From the IMG/VR virus record IMGVR_UViG_3300006028_000010, positions 36,330-100,329 of that record: a stretch of DNA of 64,000 nt, one strand, 5' to 3'. The position numbers and the translations under genes were made by a program. Of the stretch, positions 16,853-25,553 are shown one piece after another. This DNA comes from a virus. Numbering within the stretch: the stretch's first letter is position 1; each line of letters starts with the position of its first letter. The notes below the pieces were generated by a model. That model made no database searches. It was not told the origin of the DNA and was given only the letters and a program-made list of their open reading frames with translations.

Positions 16853-16934
16853 CGCGACAGCCCCCCACCGAGCGGCTCAATACGTTATTGCCCGGCGGGG
16901 GATGCCCTCAAGAAACGGGCCGCTACAGAATGGG

Positions 16935-17420
16935 CTATTCAGTCCACGCGAGGCAGGCTGTGCACGCCACTATAGCCGGGGCCACGCATTGAATACCGAT
17001 ACCGCTGCCAGCCACCGCGGGGGTCACCACCTCTAAACCGAGGGGTATTTGGTAAACCATTCCCGAGGTGGGGGAGATGTACCAGCTGCGAAGCATGACA
17101 CCCACGGTGGGTGCTGTTGTTGCATACACCCCCGGGCTTGCCGTGGTGGGCATATACGCGGTGCATAAACTGGCCGGGGAGTTGGTGTCGGTCGGCGTTG
17201 GCGCCTGGGTGATCGTGCCGCCCCCCACCGGAACCACCGTGGTCCGCACCACCCGAACAATTACCGGTACCGCCGTCGCGCTGGTGCCGTTGAACGTCAC
17301 CGACAGCTCATTCAGGCCCATGCGCCGGGTGGTGCCAGTGGGGGTAACATCCAGCACCACCAAGGCAGTCGCCGCGCCCAGGTTAATACCTTCCGATATG
17401 GCAACATACTGGTCGGCCAC
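16935..17420 (-). CDS. Virion protein, paralogue of the protein at 11951-12451
   Basis: 161 residues from a GTG (MADQYVAISEG). Strand-rich, with TRRMGLNELSVTFNGTSATAVPV and a C-terminal IGIQCVAPAIVACTACLAW. The layout and Cys positions resemble the gene at 11951-12451. It lies directly before the second giant repeat gene, mirroring the arrangement of the first module. Probably a small fibre or decoration protein. Confidence 0.7.
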   Translation of the reverse strand: MADQYVAISEGINLGAATALVVLDVTPTGTTRRMGLNELSVTFNGTSATAVPVIVRVVRTTVVPVGGGTITQAPTPTDTNSPASLCTAYMPTTASPGVYATTAPTVGVMLRSWYISPTSGMVYQIPLGLEVVTPAVAGSGIGIQCVAPAIVACTACLAWTE

Positions 17421-17436
17421 AGCACCCTCTTATTCG

Positions 17437-18699
17437 CTAAAAGTTCGCGGCGCGTGCCACGGCCTGGGAGACAATCCGAAGTCTGATGGGAACACCACCT
17501 GACACCGGGGGTACGGCGAACGTCACCGCGAACCAGGTGCCAGAACCCCCACCGAACGCGCCGGGGTTTTCGCTCGCGGCATTGAGTTGGCGGGTTGCTA
17601 TAGCCACGCTTAGACCAAGCCCGTTTATGGGATTAACAAGCCCGGCATAGCTCGTTGGGACGGTAGCCGCGGTTGACCCCGCATACGACTCCGCCGCTAT
17701 CCATAGCGTGTCAAGCTGACCGTAACCCGGCGTATACGACGGTGGGTCACCACTACCTGTACCACTAGTCGCGAAAGTACCAATCTGCGGCGCCGTGGAG
17801 GCCGATGCGGCAGTGATCCGAAGCATTAACCAAGCCCAAGAGACAGTAGTGGCCGCGGTTAACGTCGGAGCGGTATCACCGGTTTGGTAATACCGGTACC
17901 CGGATTCCAGTTTGTTAGCAGTACCACCATTGTTGTTCAGCTGAGTCCAACCGGTCCAGCCTGTCGTTTGCCCAGCAGAAGTACCCGCGGCGGCGATTAA
18001 CAGTAATAGATCCCCCTGCGTTACACCCGCAGGGAAGGTGGTGGTTACTGATGCCGCGGTTGTTGTGCTATTAGAGTTACTAGCAACGGTCGGAAACGCC
18101 CCGGGTGGGACGGCTATCGTTGCGGCATACCAGGTGCCACTGAAACCGGCAAAAGCGCCGGGGTCTTCCGTGGCGGTCGTGAGTTGCCGCGTTCCTATCC
18201 CCACGGTCGGCCCGACCGCCGCGGAAGACTGGACCAATCCCGTGTAGTTGGCGGGCGCGGCACTCGGAATCGCGTTACCGGTAGCTGACGCTATGGCTAT
18301 CCATAACGTGGCGGCGCTTCCGTAGCTCGCGGTATACGACGGCGGGTCAGGCTGACCGCTCGCGGAGGTCGAGAATGTGCCCACCTCGGGCGCGGCGGTA
18401 GCACTTCCTCCGGTGATTCGTAGCATTAGCCACGCCCACCCCGTGGACGGTCCACCAATGGTTGGTGCGGTATCCCCGGCCTGATACCGGCGATAAGCAA
18501 TCTCCGCTTTTCCACCGAGCGTGGTGTTCACGAGCTTGGTCCATCCGGTCCACCCGGTGGTGGTTCCCGGTGCCGCACCCGTCGCGATCACTAGGAGCAG
18601 TAAATCCCCAGCGGTGACACCCGTGGGAAATGTTGTCACCGCTGAGGTACCGGAGGTGACCGTGTTACTTGAACTGGTGGCAACAGTGGCGAAACTCAC
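17437..18699 (-). CDS. Tail protein with two tandem lectin-like domains
   Basis: 420 residues made of two copies (about 1-200 and 202-410) of the same domain found singly at 13089-13754. Shared motifs are TGDLLLL or QGDLLLL, GWTGWT, YRRYQAGD or YRYYQTGD, WAWLMLRI, DPPSYT and GAF-SGTW. The second copy is nearly identical to the single-domain protein, the first is more diverged. This suggests an older tandem duplication and a younger copy moved downstream. The domain is probably a receptor- or glycan-binding unit. Confidence 0.8.
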   Translation of the reverse strand: MSFATVATSSSNTVTSGTSAVTTFPTGVTAGDLLLLVIATGAAPGTTTGWTGWTKLVNTTLGGKAEIAYRRYQAGDTAPTIGGPSTGWAWLMLRITGGSATAAPEVGTFSTSASGQPDPPSYTASYGSAATLWIAIASATGNAIPSAAPANYTGLVQSSAAVGPTVGIGTRQLTTATEDPGAFAGFSGTWYAATIAVPPGAFPTVASNSNSTTTAASVTTTFPAGVTQGDLLLLIAAAGTSAGQTTGWTGWTQLNNNGGTANKLESGYRYYQTGDTAPTLTAATTVSWAWLMLRITAASASTAPQIGTFATSGTGSGDPPSYTPGYGQLDTLWIAAESYAGSTAATVPTSYAGLVNPINGLGLSVAIATRQLNAASENPGAFGGGSGTWFAVTFAVPPVSGGVPIRLRIVSQAVARAANF

Positions 18700-18708
18700 A
18701 CGCCGTCC

Positions 18709-19359
18709 TTACATACTGACTGTTTCAGTAACGGTCAAAGCGTCGCCGGTGGCCGTCAACGTGGCGGTGGGTGAAATAAGCGTCAAAAACTGCGGACGAC
18801 CAGTCGCGCCGGACAGGGTATTAAAAATACCCATCTTTCCAATAGTGCGCGCCCCAAAAGTCTGGTCAGTACCCGTGTACGTAAAAGTCGCCGCCAGCGA
18901 ATAAGAGGCCACCGTGGTGGTGTGCGCGTAGGTGGCGAGTTTCCGTAAACAACCCGAGCTGGCCGCAGTAATTTCCGAAGTAAGGGTCGAGTCCGTGGCC
19001 AAGACGGTGGCCGTGTCAGTGCTGATCGCCATATACCAGTAGGGCGCCTGGCCAGGCACAATCATGAACACGGTGGTCGCGGTCGGCGTTGTCGCCGGGC
19101 CGGAACCGGGGGTGCCCAACGCATACCACTGATCCACCGTCAACTGAGACGTAGTATTCGCTGTGATAACCCCGTACGCCGCTGCTGCGGAAACGGTGAC
19201 CACAATGTGCCCAATGTAGGCACTGGCCACGAACGGTGTGCCGGTGGCTGTTAATGTGGTGGCCGTGCTGGCGGTGGCTGTGCCAGTATACCCAGCAAGA
19301 TCACCACCCATCGAGGCGGCTTGGGCGTCAGTCCCGCTATTGATCCGGATCTTGAACAC
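18709..19359 (-). CDS. Conserved actinophage tail protein
   Basis: 216 residues from a GTG at 19359. Features: a Thr/Ala-rich N-terminal region, PGQAPYWYMAISTDTATVLATD, GCLRKLATYAHTT, TFTYTG, TIGKMGIFNT, and a Thr-rich C-terminus ending TVTETVSM. This arrangement is familiar from tail-associated proteins of actinophages. It follows two hairpins that may separate it from the upstream genes. Confidence 0.75.
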   Translation of the reverse strand: MFKIRINSGTDAQAASMGGDLAGYTGTATASTATTLTATGTPFVASAYIGHIVVTVSAAAAYGVITANTTSQLTVDQWYALGTPGSGPATTPTATTVFMIVPGQAPYWYMAISTDTATVLATDSTLTSEITAASSGCLRKLATYAHTTTVASYSLAATFTYTGTDQTFGARTIGKMGIFNTLSGATGRPQFLTLISPTATLTATGDALTVTETVSM

Positions 19360-19379
19360 CTTCTTCTATTTAGGGCACG

Positions 19380-19411
19380 AAAAAGCCCCGGACGATGATC
19401 CAATCCTGGGC
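19380..19411 (-). terminator. Probable intrinsic terminator (minus strand)
   Basis: On the minus strand GCCCAGG and CCGGGGC form an imperfect 7-bp stem (one A-G mismatch) followed by TTTTT (19380-19384). It lies between the small gene ending at 19497 and the tail gene starting at 19359, so it may split the late transcript. Confidence 0.55.
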
Positions 19412-19435
19412 GGTTCGCGCGGGAGTGACTTAAAG

Positions 19436-19455
19436 CCACCCAACGTTTAGGGTGG
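19436..19455 (-). terminator. Second hairpin, CCACCC/GGGTGG
   Basis: CCACCC (19436-19441) and GGGTGG (19450-19455) pair around an 8-nt loop; on the minus strand CTTTAA follows. Together with the hairpin at 19380-19411 it forms a two-hairpin boundary. Confidence 0.45.
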
Positions 19456-19496
19456 GTCGGAGGCAGCGACTAGGTAGCCAATTGCTGCCATAAGCC

Positions 19497-19787
19497 TTAT
19501 TCGGTGAGTTCGCGGGCGTCGTCGGGTGCTTTATCTAAATCGGGTTCGCCGGCTGGGCAGTCGAAATGCCGGGCGAGCGCGGCTTCGAGTTCGGGGTCGT
19601 CGGACGCGACCCACGCGGGGGGTTCAGCGGCGAGCCGGGACCACAACCCGTCCCGGTGGGTGATGTTCCGCATCCGGTCCTCGTGGGGGTCCGTGTCGGG
19701 GATGTGGATGGTGGTGATCTGCTGACCGGGTACGGTGTTGCCGTCCGGGTCGAGCGCGGCGTGGTTACCGAGGCGGACAGTGGGCAT
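19497..19787 (-). CDS. Small hypothetical phage protein
   Basis: 96 residues from an ATG with AAAGGAG 8 nt upstream. It is acidic, with HIPDTDPHEDRMRNITHRDGLW and a C-terminus rich in Asp, Glu and Ala (DDPELEAALARHFDCPAGEPDLD). No known motif; possibly a chaperone or small virion protein. Confidence 0.65.
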   Translation of the reverse strand: MPTVRLGNHAALDPDGNTVPGQQITTIHIPDTDPHEDRMRNITHRDGLWSRLAAEPPAWVASDDPELEAALARHFDCPAGEPDLDKAPDDARELTE

Positions 19788-19799
19788 AACACAACTCCT

Positions 19800-20153
19800 T
19801 TAGTGATGCGTTTCCTCGCGGTGCCGGCCGGTGGGTTCGTTGGGGGACAGTTGGTGTTTGAGCCGCAGGTCGAGGAGGCTGCTGCCCAGCCAGAGGCATT
19901 GGGTGAACCCGAAACACAGGAACGCGGCGACCCCGGCGACGGCTGGGGTGACGAGCAGCGCACCAGTTCCGAGGAGCACGTAGAGGGCGGCGGCGAACAC
20001 GCGGCAGGCCACGGTGCGGACCAACCCGCGGCGCCGCACATCACCTGCCGTTTTGTTGCGTCGGATGCGGATGAGGGTCACGGTTTGCGCGGTCAACGCG
20101 ACCGTGCTGATGACGAGGAAGGCGCCGGGTGCTGCGTCGAGGGCGAAACTCAT
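19800..20153 (-). CDS. Membrane protein, about three spans
   Basis: 117 residues with hydrophobic segments at roughly 10-27, 50-70 and 72-92, separated by a basic cluster (IRIRRNKTAGDVRRRG). The C-terminus is polar and His-rich (GRHREETHH). It is one of three consecutive genes encoding membrane-associated proteins in the middle of the tail cluster, possibly involved in lysis or host membrane interaction. Confidence 0.65.
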   Translation of the reverse strand: MSFALDAAPGAFLVISTVALTAQTVTLIRIRRNKTAGDVRRRGLVRTVACRVFAAALYVLLGTGALLVTPAVAGVAAFLCFGFTQCLWLGSSLLDLRLKHQLSPNEPTGRHREETHH

Positions 20154-20183
20154 CGGTCGGGGCCCCGCCTTCAGGCGTGGGGT

Positions 20184-20636
20184 TTATGACCGCGGGGCCT
20201 CGTCTTCGATGAGTTCCCCACCTTCGGTCATCGCGTCTTCGGCTGCCTGGGAGGCTTCGGCGTTCATCCGCATCCGGTTGGTGACCCGCAGTTCCTCGAT
20301 TTGGCGGTGCGCGATGTCCAGGTCGGTGTGGAGTGTGGCGATGATCGCGGCCATGCGGGAGTTCTCGTCGTGCGCCCTGGTCAATTGTTCGGTGAACCGG
20401 GTGCGGTCCGTGCTGGCATCGCTTTCCGCTTTTTCGAGTCTCGTGTCGAGGGCTTTCACTTGCTCTTGAAGCATGGTCACCAGCGCCGCCGCGGCGGTGA
20501 TTTGGGTGGCGTCGGAGGTGGTGTTGTTCATCCGCAGTTGGGATTTGCGGGTGAACAAGAAAATGAACAGGGGCACGGAGGCTGCGAATATGGCCACCAT
20601 GGAGGTGGTGAGCGCACTGGGCAGGTCGACGGTCAC
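20184..20636 (-). CDS. Membrane-anchored coiled-coil protein
   Basis: 150 residues: an N-terminal span (MVAIFAASVPLFIFLF), then a long heptad-rich segment (about 45-120: VTMLQEQVKALDTRLEKAESD and following) and an acidic end. The topology resembles spanin-like or lysis-regulating proteins, but there is no lipobox or partner gene. The start overlaps the upstream stop (ATGA). Confidence 0.6.
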   Translation of the reverse strand: MTVDLPSALTTSMVAIFAASVPLFIFLFTRKSQLRMNNTTSDATQITAAAALVTMLQEQVKALDTRLEKAESDASTDRTRFTEQLTRAHDENSRMAAIIATLHTDLDIAHRQIEELRVTNRMRMNAEASQAAEDAMTEGGELIEDEAPRS

Positions 20637-21091
20637 GAACCGTGGGGGTCGAGCCGGTCACGGTCACGGCCGTCGGTGACCTGAATGTGGACACGCCCCA
20701 ACAAGGAAGCGATGACACAAACATGCCCAGCGGCGGCGAGTAAACCCAACATCCCCAACCCGAGCAGGTCACCGACAACATAAATTCCGCTGCCTAGGGT
20801 GATGAGCACTAGCCCGACAACCTCGTAGAGAGGGTCGTTACGCCAAATCCCCCACAGTTTGGTCACGCTACCAACGGTCCACGCCGCCCCCAGGATACGA
20901 ACGTCGGCGCCGCCGCCCACGTTGGTGAACGCGCGAGAAACGTCCTCACCGAGGATCATGGCGATGATTCCGATGGGGCCCAGGATGATGGGGGTGGTTA
21001 ACCCGGCTTGGTGGTCAACCCAGGCGCGGATGAAACGCGGCACCCAGCCCCGGATCCTGCCGCCGGTGCTCAAAGGGTGTTCCCCGCGCAT
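20633..21091 (-). CDS. Multi-span membrane protein
   Basis: 152 residues with about three hydrophobic segments: TTPIILGPIGIIAMIL, VVGLVLITLGSGIYVV, and LGMLGLLAAAGHVCVIASLL. The N-terminus overlaps the end of the collagen-like gene by 22 nt. It ends just inside the coiled-coil gene. No family recognised. Confidence 0.65.
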   Translation of the reverse strand: MRGEHPLSTGGRIRGWVPRFIRAWVDHQAGLTTPIILGPIGIIAMILGEDVSRAFTNVGGGADVRILGAAWTVGSVTKLWGIWRNDPLYEVVGLVLITLGSGIYVVGDLLGLGMLGLLAAAGHVCVIASLLGRVHIQVTDGRDRDRLDPHGS

Positions 21092-22158
21092 TGGTGCCCG
21101 TTGTGGCTGGTCACTAATTTGTCAACGACCTCAGTTAAGGAGTCCACTCTGGCTTGTTCGATCCCTAACGCTGTCCACAACACGCGGACCATTCCCGCGG
21201 TTTGGTCCGCACCTGACGGCTGCCGGGTAGTGCGGTTACCGTCTTTGTTGGCTATCGGGGAGTAGGTGCGGTAGGGGCCGAACCCGGATACTGTGACTTC
21301 GGATCGGCGGGGTTCAACCAACAGGGCGGGAAGGTCTTTGCGTACGGCTTTGACGAGCCACCACACGTCGATGTTTCCGGGACCGTCAGCGAAAATACGG
21401 AAACGACCCCCGGTGGGGTAGGTGGCGGAGAGGACGGGGGTGTCGATCACGTCTCGTACCGTGCGATCGGGTGGGGCTGTCGCGGTGAGATGCACCGACC
21501 GGTTCCCGGTTTCGGTGAGGGATTCGAAATAGGGGGGCAGCGCAACATCTACGAAACCGCCGGTGAGGGTCGCGGCACCCCAGTATTCAACCCCGTTATG
21601 CGGCGCCTCGGTGCAGGCGTGCACCAGCCAACGCTGCGAATCGGTGGGGTGGTCAACAACAAACCCTTTAGGACCGGCGGGTCCAACGGGGCCCACAGGA
21701 CCAACAGGACCCTGCACCTGGGGGAACACATTCCCGAAGTGGTTTCCGTGACTATCCCCGAAGATGACCCCGTCTACCACATCGCCGTGATGGATACCCA
21801 CAGTGTGACCATTGAAATAATACCAATCACCGGTTACTCCGACATCACCGTGGTGGGTGCCGAAGGTGGCCCCGTTCACATTATTTGCGGTGACGGAGTC
21901 CGCTTGCACGGCCCGATAGTTCGAGCCGGACTCGTCCATAACATGCAGCGTGCCTTCACGCATATTGAGGGCGACGTCGTGGCCTTGCGCGGCGAGTAGC
22001 GGGGTCGCCGATGTGGGATCGAGCGCGAGAATGTTCCCCGACGGGTCACGCAGCGCTGGCTGCCCGTGACTCACCGCCCGCGACAAATCCGCCTGGTTCT
22101 GCGCGAGCCGCTTGATGTGGTCCAGTGTGGACGTGTCAATTTCGGGGTGCGCGCCCAT
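21070..22158 (-). CDS. Collagen-like tail fibre protein
   Basis: 362 residues. A helical N-terminus is followed by a region with paired VGIHHGDVVDG/GTHHGDVGVTG-type strands and five collagen-like Gly-x-y triplets (GPVGPVGPVGPAGPKG at about 151-166). The C-terminal 190 residues form a beta-rich domain (YWGAATLTGGFVDVALPPYF, RFRIFADGPGNIDVWWLVKAVR) typical of a distal fibre. The collagen-like run probably marks a trimeric shaft. Confidence 0.8.
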   Translation of the reverse strand: MGAHPEIDTSTLDHIKRLAQNQADLSRAVSHGQPALRDPSGNILALDPTSATPLLAAQGHDVALNMREGTLHVMDESGSNYRAVQADSVTANNVNGATFGTHHGDVGVTGDWYYFNGHTVGIHHGDVVDGVIFGDSHGNHFGNVFPQVQGPVGPVGPVGPAGPKGFVVDHPTDSQRWLVHACTEAPHNGVEYWGAATLTGGFVDVALPPYFESLTETGNRSVHLTATAPPDRTVRDVIDTPVLSATYPTGGRFRIFADGPGNIDVWWLVKAVRKDLPALLVEPRRSEVTVSGFGPYRTYSPIANKDGNRTTRQPSGADQTAGMVRVLWTALGIEQARVDSLTEVVDKLVTSHNGHQCAGNTL

Positions 22159-22173
22159 AGGTTCCCTTCTCCC

Positions 22174-24681
22174 CTATAGTGATTCTGTGCTGGCCAGGGA
22201 CACCCACGGGCTGGCGTCACCCGAGACTTCGGTGATCCGCCGGGTGTACACGTCGGGAATGATGATCGGGTGCCGCCTAATATCGAGCAGCATGGAATCA
22301 CCCACCCGATAGGAGCCGAGGCCGGGTTCACCGTCGGCGCGGGTTTTCACCGTCCATTTGTCAACGGGTAGCGTGTACCGCGCCAGTGAGGCCCGCGCGT
22401 AGGAGTCCAACGCGGCTGGGTCGGCCACCGAACTTTGGGAGGTGTCGACCTCTTCCAACGCGGGGAACCCTTGATCCACCAACTGGTTGTCCACCCACCA
22501 AGACATCAGTTTCTTCTCGTCTTGTCCCGAGCCGGGGACGAACAGCATGCTGGCCATTCGGGCGGCGTCAATGTCTTGGCTGATCAACGAATTGGAATCG
22601 TCGAAAACCCAGGGATCGCTGGTCGACCCAAGGTGCGGGTTGCCGATGTTGAGTTCCCACGCCACATACAGCCCGTCGCGCCCGGTTTGCAGATAGGGGT
22701 CCAAGCGAAAATCTGGGCCGTCTTCTAATGTGACGATGCTGTTGATCGCTTCGGTGGCTGTGACGGTGTCGAACCCTTGGAAGAATCGGGTGACCGATCC
22801 TTGGGTTGAGGGTGGGTTGCTGCACGTGATGGGCAGTTCCCGCCCGGTGCGCCACCACGTGGTTCCCGGGATTTGTGAGGTGGCCGAATCGATGATCTGT
22901 TTGACCATGTCGCCGGGGCTGGTGGGTCCCAGGCTTAACGACCCGGCGGGGTCCGTCAGGACGCGCTTATCGAAAATGCGGGCCAGCTCGGAGGCGCCGA
23001 TATCGATTTTCGGGGTGTCCCCCGGGATGGTGCCCGGCAGGTAGGGGCCGGCGAACACGACAGCGTTGCCCCACACCAGGACCAGCGAGATCCGGTAGGG
23101 GCCGGTCAGGACTTCCCGGAGGGTGGCCCTCGGATCGATCGACCCGGTGGCCGCGATCTGGTCCAAGGCGTCTTCGATGACCAGGGATGCGCGTAGCTGC
23201 CCGACCGCGTTGATCGGGGTGTTCCATTGGATCGACTCGAAGGGTAGTTCCCACCCGATGCGCCCGGTGCGGGTGTCCGCCGCGTAAAGCCGGTACTGCG
23301 GGGTTTGCACCGGGTGGTAGACGCTGCCAGCGGGGGTGACCAAAGCCGGTCGGTAAGAGTCCGCGTTGGCAACAAGCCGGGATGAGACGACCAGGAGTAC
23401 GAGGTCCGAACCGCCGCCTACCAAATATGGGCCGATGACAGTGAATTGCGCGGCAGCGCGCAGCGTAGCCGCTACCGCCGGAACAGTCCCACCGGAAGTT
23501 AATACGGTGATGCTGCGCAGATTCGCGGCCCCAGCCCAGGTGGTGAACAACGTACCCGCGAACCCCGACTGGGCGTTAAGTTGCGCACCAACCGGGATGA
23601 ACCCGAACCCGACAATCCCCAGGCTTGAGGTCGCGGCCAATCCGCCGCCCGCCTTGGCGGGTGTTAACAACCCGGTGGTGACCAGTTGGGAATTCGCCAG
23701 CAGCGCGGTCGGGGGTGTCGTCAACCCGCTGAACAAAGACGTGGCGCTCAAGGTGGCCTGGGACACCGCGTAATACGTCAGCGCCGCGCCCAGATTAGAG
23801 CTGGTCACCAACGTTGCCGCGGCTACAGGTACCGCCGCGCCGGCAACAAGGTTGGATTGCCCCGCTAACGTGGCCGTCAGGAGCTGGGTAGGTGCCGACG
23901 CGGATATGTTCGATGTCGCCGCCAGCGTTGCTGCCCCGGCCGGAAGTGACGCCCCCACCGTCAATGACGATGCGGCAGCCAGCGTCGCCACACCGACCGC
24001 GGCGGCCGTGGGCAGAATCTCTAAAGCGGCGGTGTTGCTCTTGTCCGCGGTGGGCCACGTGCCACCGAACGACGGGGACGTGCCCACCGCAGCTGACGTG
24101 GTGGCGCTAGCCGAACGCCACGCCACAAGCCGTACCGTGTCAGTCGTGTCGTTATAGTCACCACTCGCGACAATGGTAGTAGCCGCATTAGGGGTCAGCG
24201 CCTCATTGATCGAACAGTTATCCGAGATCCCATAAACCCACGACCCGGTAACTGTCAGCGGGACAGTGAGCGCCCCATTAGTGGTGCCCGTCGCATCAAC
24301 CCGTGTGTTAGAACCCGCGCCCGCCTGGCTACTAGCCGCGCCCGTAAGCACCCGAACGGCCAGCATCCGCCCGCCACCAAGATTGGTGAACGTCGCGGAC
24401 ACCGTCATCGCACCCGGCGCGGTAGTCAGATAACGCGTGAATATTTTGGCGACACCACGCGCGGCACTCGCTGTGCCCTGCGCATTAGGCCCCGCGGTCC
24501 ACGTGCCCCCAACGGAGTCCGTGACCGAAGCATCCATGAGGCTGCCGCTGCCCCAACCACCAGCGACCAAAGCGACCAACAGTGACTGCGCGGGGGGCGT
24601 GAACGACGCGGTGGTACACGCCCCCGACGTGCCAGTAACCGGGACAGGCGCCGGGGTTGATGCGTCTTCGGCGATAGCCAC
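22174..24681 (-). CDS. Minor tail protein with Gp37-like C-terminal domain
   Basis: 835 residues. About 1-230: a lectin-like N-terminal domain (TSGACTTASFTPPAQSLLVALVAGGWGSG and following). About 230-450: degenerate Ala/Ser/Leu-rich repeats (ATLAATSNI, ATLSATSLFSG). About 455-835: a domain resembling the siphovirus ReqiPepy6 Gp37-like family (RLYAADTRTGRIGWELPFESI, DNQLVDQGF, SMLLDIRRHPIIIP), which forms part of the tail tip. The fusion is larger than typical Gp37-like proteins (about 370-420 aa). It may combine tail-tip and adhesion roles. Confidence 0.8.
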   Translation of the reverse strand: MAIAEDASTPAPVPVTGTSGACTTASFTPPAQSLLVALVAGGWGSGSLMDASVTDSVGGTWTAGPNAQGTASAARGVAKIFTRYLTTAPGAMTVSATFTNLGGGRMLAVRVLTGAASSQAGAGSNTRVDATGTTNGALTVPLTVTGSWVYGISDNCSINEALTPNAATTIVASGDYNDTTDTVRLVAWRSASATTSAAVGTSPSFGGTWPTADKSNTAALEILPTAAAVGVATLAAASSLTVGASLPAGAATLAATSNISASAPTQLLTATLAGQSNLVAGAAVPVAAATLVTSSNLGAALTYYAVSQATLSATSLFSGLTTPPTALLANSQLVTTGLLTPAKAGGGLAATSSLGIVGFGFIPVGAQLNAQSGFAGTLFTTWAGAANLRSITVLTSGGTVPAVAATLRAAAQFTVIGPYLVGGGSDLVLLVVSSRLVANADSYRPALVTPAGSVYHPVQTPQYRLYAADTRTGRIGWELPFESIQWNTPINAVGQLRASLVIEDALDQIAATGSIDPRATLREVLTGPYRISLVLVWGNAVVFAGPYLPGTIPGDTPKIDIGASELARIFDKRVLTDPAGSLSLGPTSPGDMVKQIIDSATSQIPGTTWWRTGRELPITCSNPPSTQGSVTRFFQGFDTVTATEAINSIVTLEDGPDFRLDPYLQTGRDGLYVAWELNIGNPHLGSTSDPWVFDDSNSLISQDIDAARMASMLFVPGSGQDEKKLMSWWVDNQLVDQGFPALEEVDTSQSSVADPAALDSYARASLARYTLPVDKWTVKTRADGEPGLGSYRVGDSMLLDIRRHPIIIPDVYTRRITEVSGDASPWVSLASTESL

Positions 24682-24749
24682 CCGCCCGCCACCACCTCAC
24701 CTCAACCAGTTACGGGCGGTGACACCTTCGCACGGGTGACAACGTCACA

Positions 24750-24783
24750 TGTTTGCGTTGCTCCACGAGGCTTGACGCAAACA
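24750..24783 (-). promoter_or_regulatory. Intergenic inverted repeat
   Basis: TGTTTGCGT (24750-24758) and ACGCAAACA (24775-24783) pair perfectly with a 16-nt loop, next to a GTGAC-AAC-GTCAC palindrome at about 24737-24749. It lies between the minor tail gene and the upstream structural gene. No T-run follows in the minus direction, so an operator or RNA-processing site is as likely as a terminator. Confidence 0.4.
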
Positions 24784-24812
24784 CGCAGGTCAAACCAGAC
24801 AATCGGCGCATA

Positions 24813-25226
24813 CTAGGTGAAACTGGCGACGAGCGCCCCTATGGCAAAGCTAAGCGTGTCACCGGCGGCGGTTATACGGGGAGTAGTCAACGCTCCGAAC
24901 CATTCCCGGCGCGGGGTGGCCCCGTTGTCGTAAACCTCGACACCTTGCACACCAGGTGAGCCAACGGCGGGCATCCCGGTGAAGTTGATCGCCGCGACGT
25001 TCGAGTTACTCAACGACGCAGCCGAGGCCATCGTGAACGCTTGCCGCGCGTAGGAGCCGCCAGTGACTTCGGTGCCGGCCGTGGTGGTTGTGCCCACGGT
25101 GCTGCTCAGAGCGAGCCGCATCCCGGAGGTGCCGCCCCCGCCGGTGAGGCTGGGTGCGGTGTAGGTGGCGACCCCGAAGCTCGCGTCTAGTAGCCGGTTG
25201 CCTTCGGTGGTGGTCAACGCTGCCAT
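24813..25226 (-). CDS. Conserved small tail protein
   Basis: 137 residues: LTTTEGNRLLDASFGVATYTAP, RLALSSTVG, TEVTGGSYARQAFT, and a late WFGAL...GDTLSFAIGAL. The pattern is that of a widespread actinophage tail-fibre-associated protein family. The start lies one base after the preceding stop. Confidence 0.75.
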   Translation of the reverse strand: MAALTTTEGNRLLDASFGVATYTAPSLTGGGGTSGMRLALSSTVGTTTTAGTEVTGGSYARQAFTMASAASLSNSNVAAINFTGMPAVGSPGVQGVEVYDNGATPRREWFGALTTPRITAAGDTLSFAIGALVASFT

Positions 25227-25553
25227 TTACTTGTCGTCCCTTCCCGGCGGGTCATGGCGCCGCTTTTCTTCCGCGTCTTTCTTCGCCTGGGCGTGCTGCA
25301 ACAGGTGCAGCCGCAGCTGGTGCCCGGTGCGGCCTTCGGCGCCGTGGATCGCGACTTGGATGTCTTCCCACCCGGGCTGCTGGGAGATGACGTAGCAGTC
25401 GTGGTGCCAGTAGATGGGTGGGGCGTCCAGCGCACCGGTGATGAGTTTGGGGTGGTTGTCTCGTTGCCCGCAGGCGATGCAGGTCCGTTCCAGTGCCCCC
25501 ACCCACGCGGGCACCAGCTCGTTGGGGGGAGGCTTTTCGATAGCGTCGGTCAT
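25227..25553 (-). CDS. Small Cys/His phage protein
   Basis: 108 residues with CIACGQRDNHPK, and later YWHHDCYVIS, that could form a zinc site. The C-terminus is charged (AKKDAEEKRRHD). Similar small proteins occur beside minor tail genes in actinophages. Function unknown. Its start overlaps the upstream stop by 1 nt. Confidence 0.65.
   Translation of the reverse strand: MTDAIEKPPPNELVPAWVGALERTCIACGQRDNHPKLITGALDAPPIYWHHDCYVISQQPGWEDIQVAIHGAEGRTGHQLRLHLLQHAQAKKDAEEKRRHDPPGRDDK

Noticed and set aside
13893-17036. Plus-strand open frames of up to 307 codons opposite repeat protein 2
   Set aside because: Same compositional shadow; repeats and operon direction support the minus strand.
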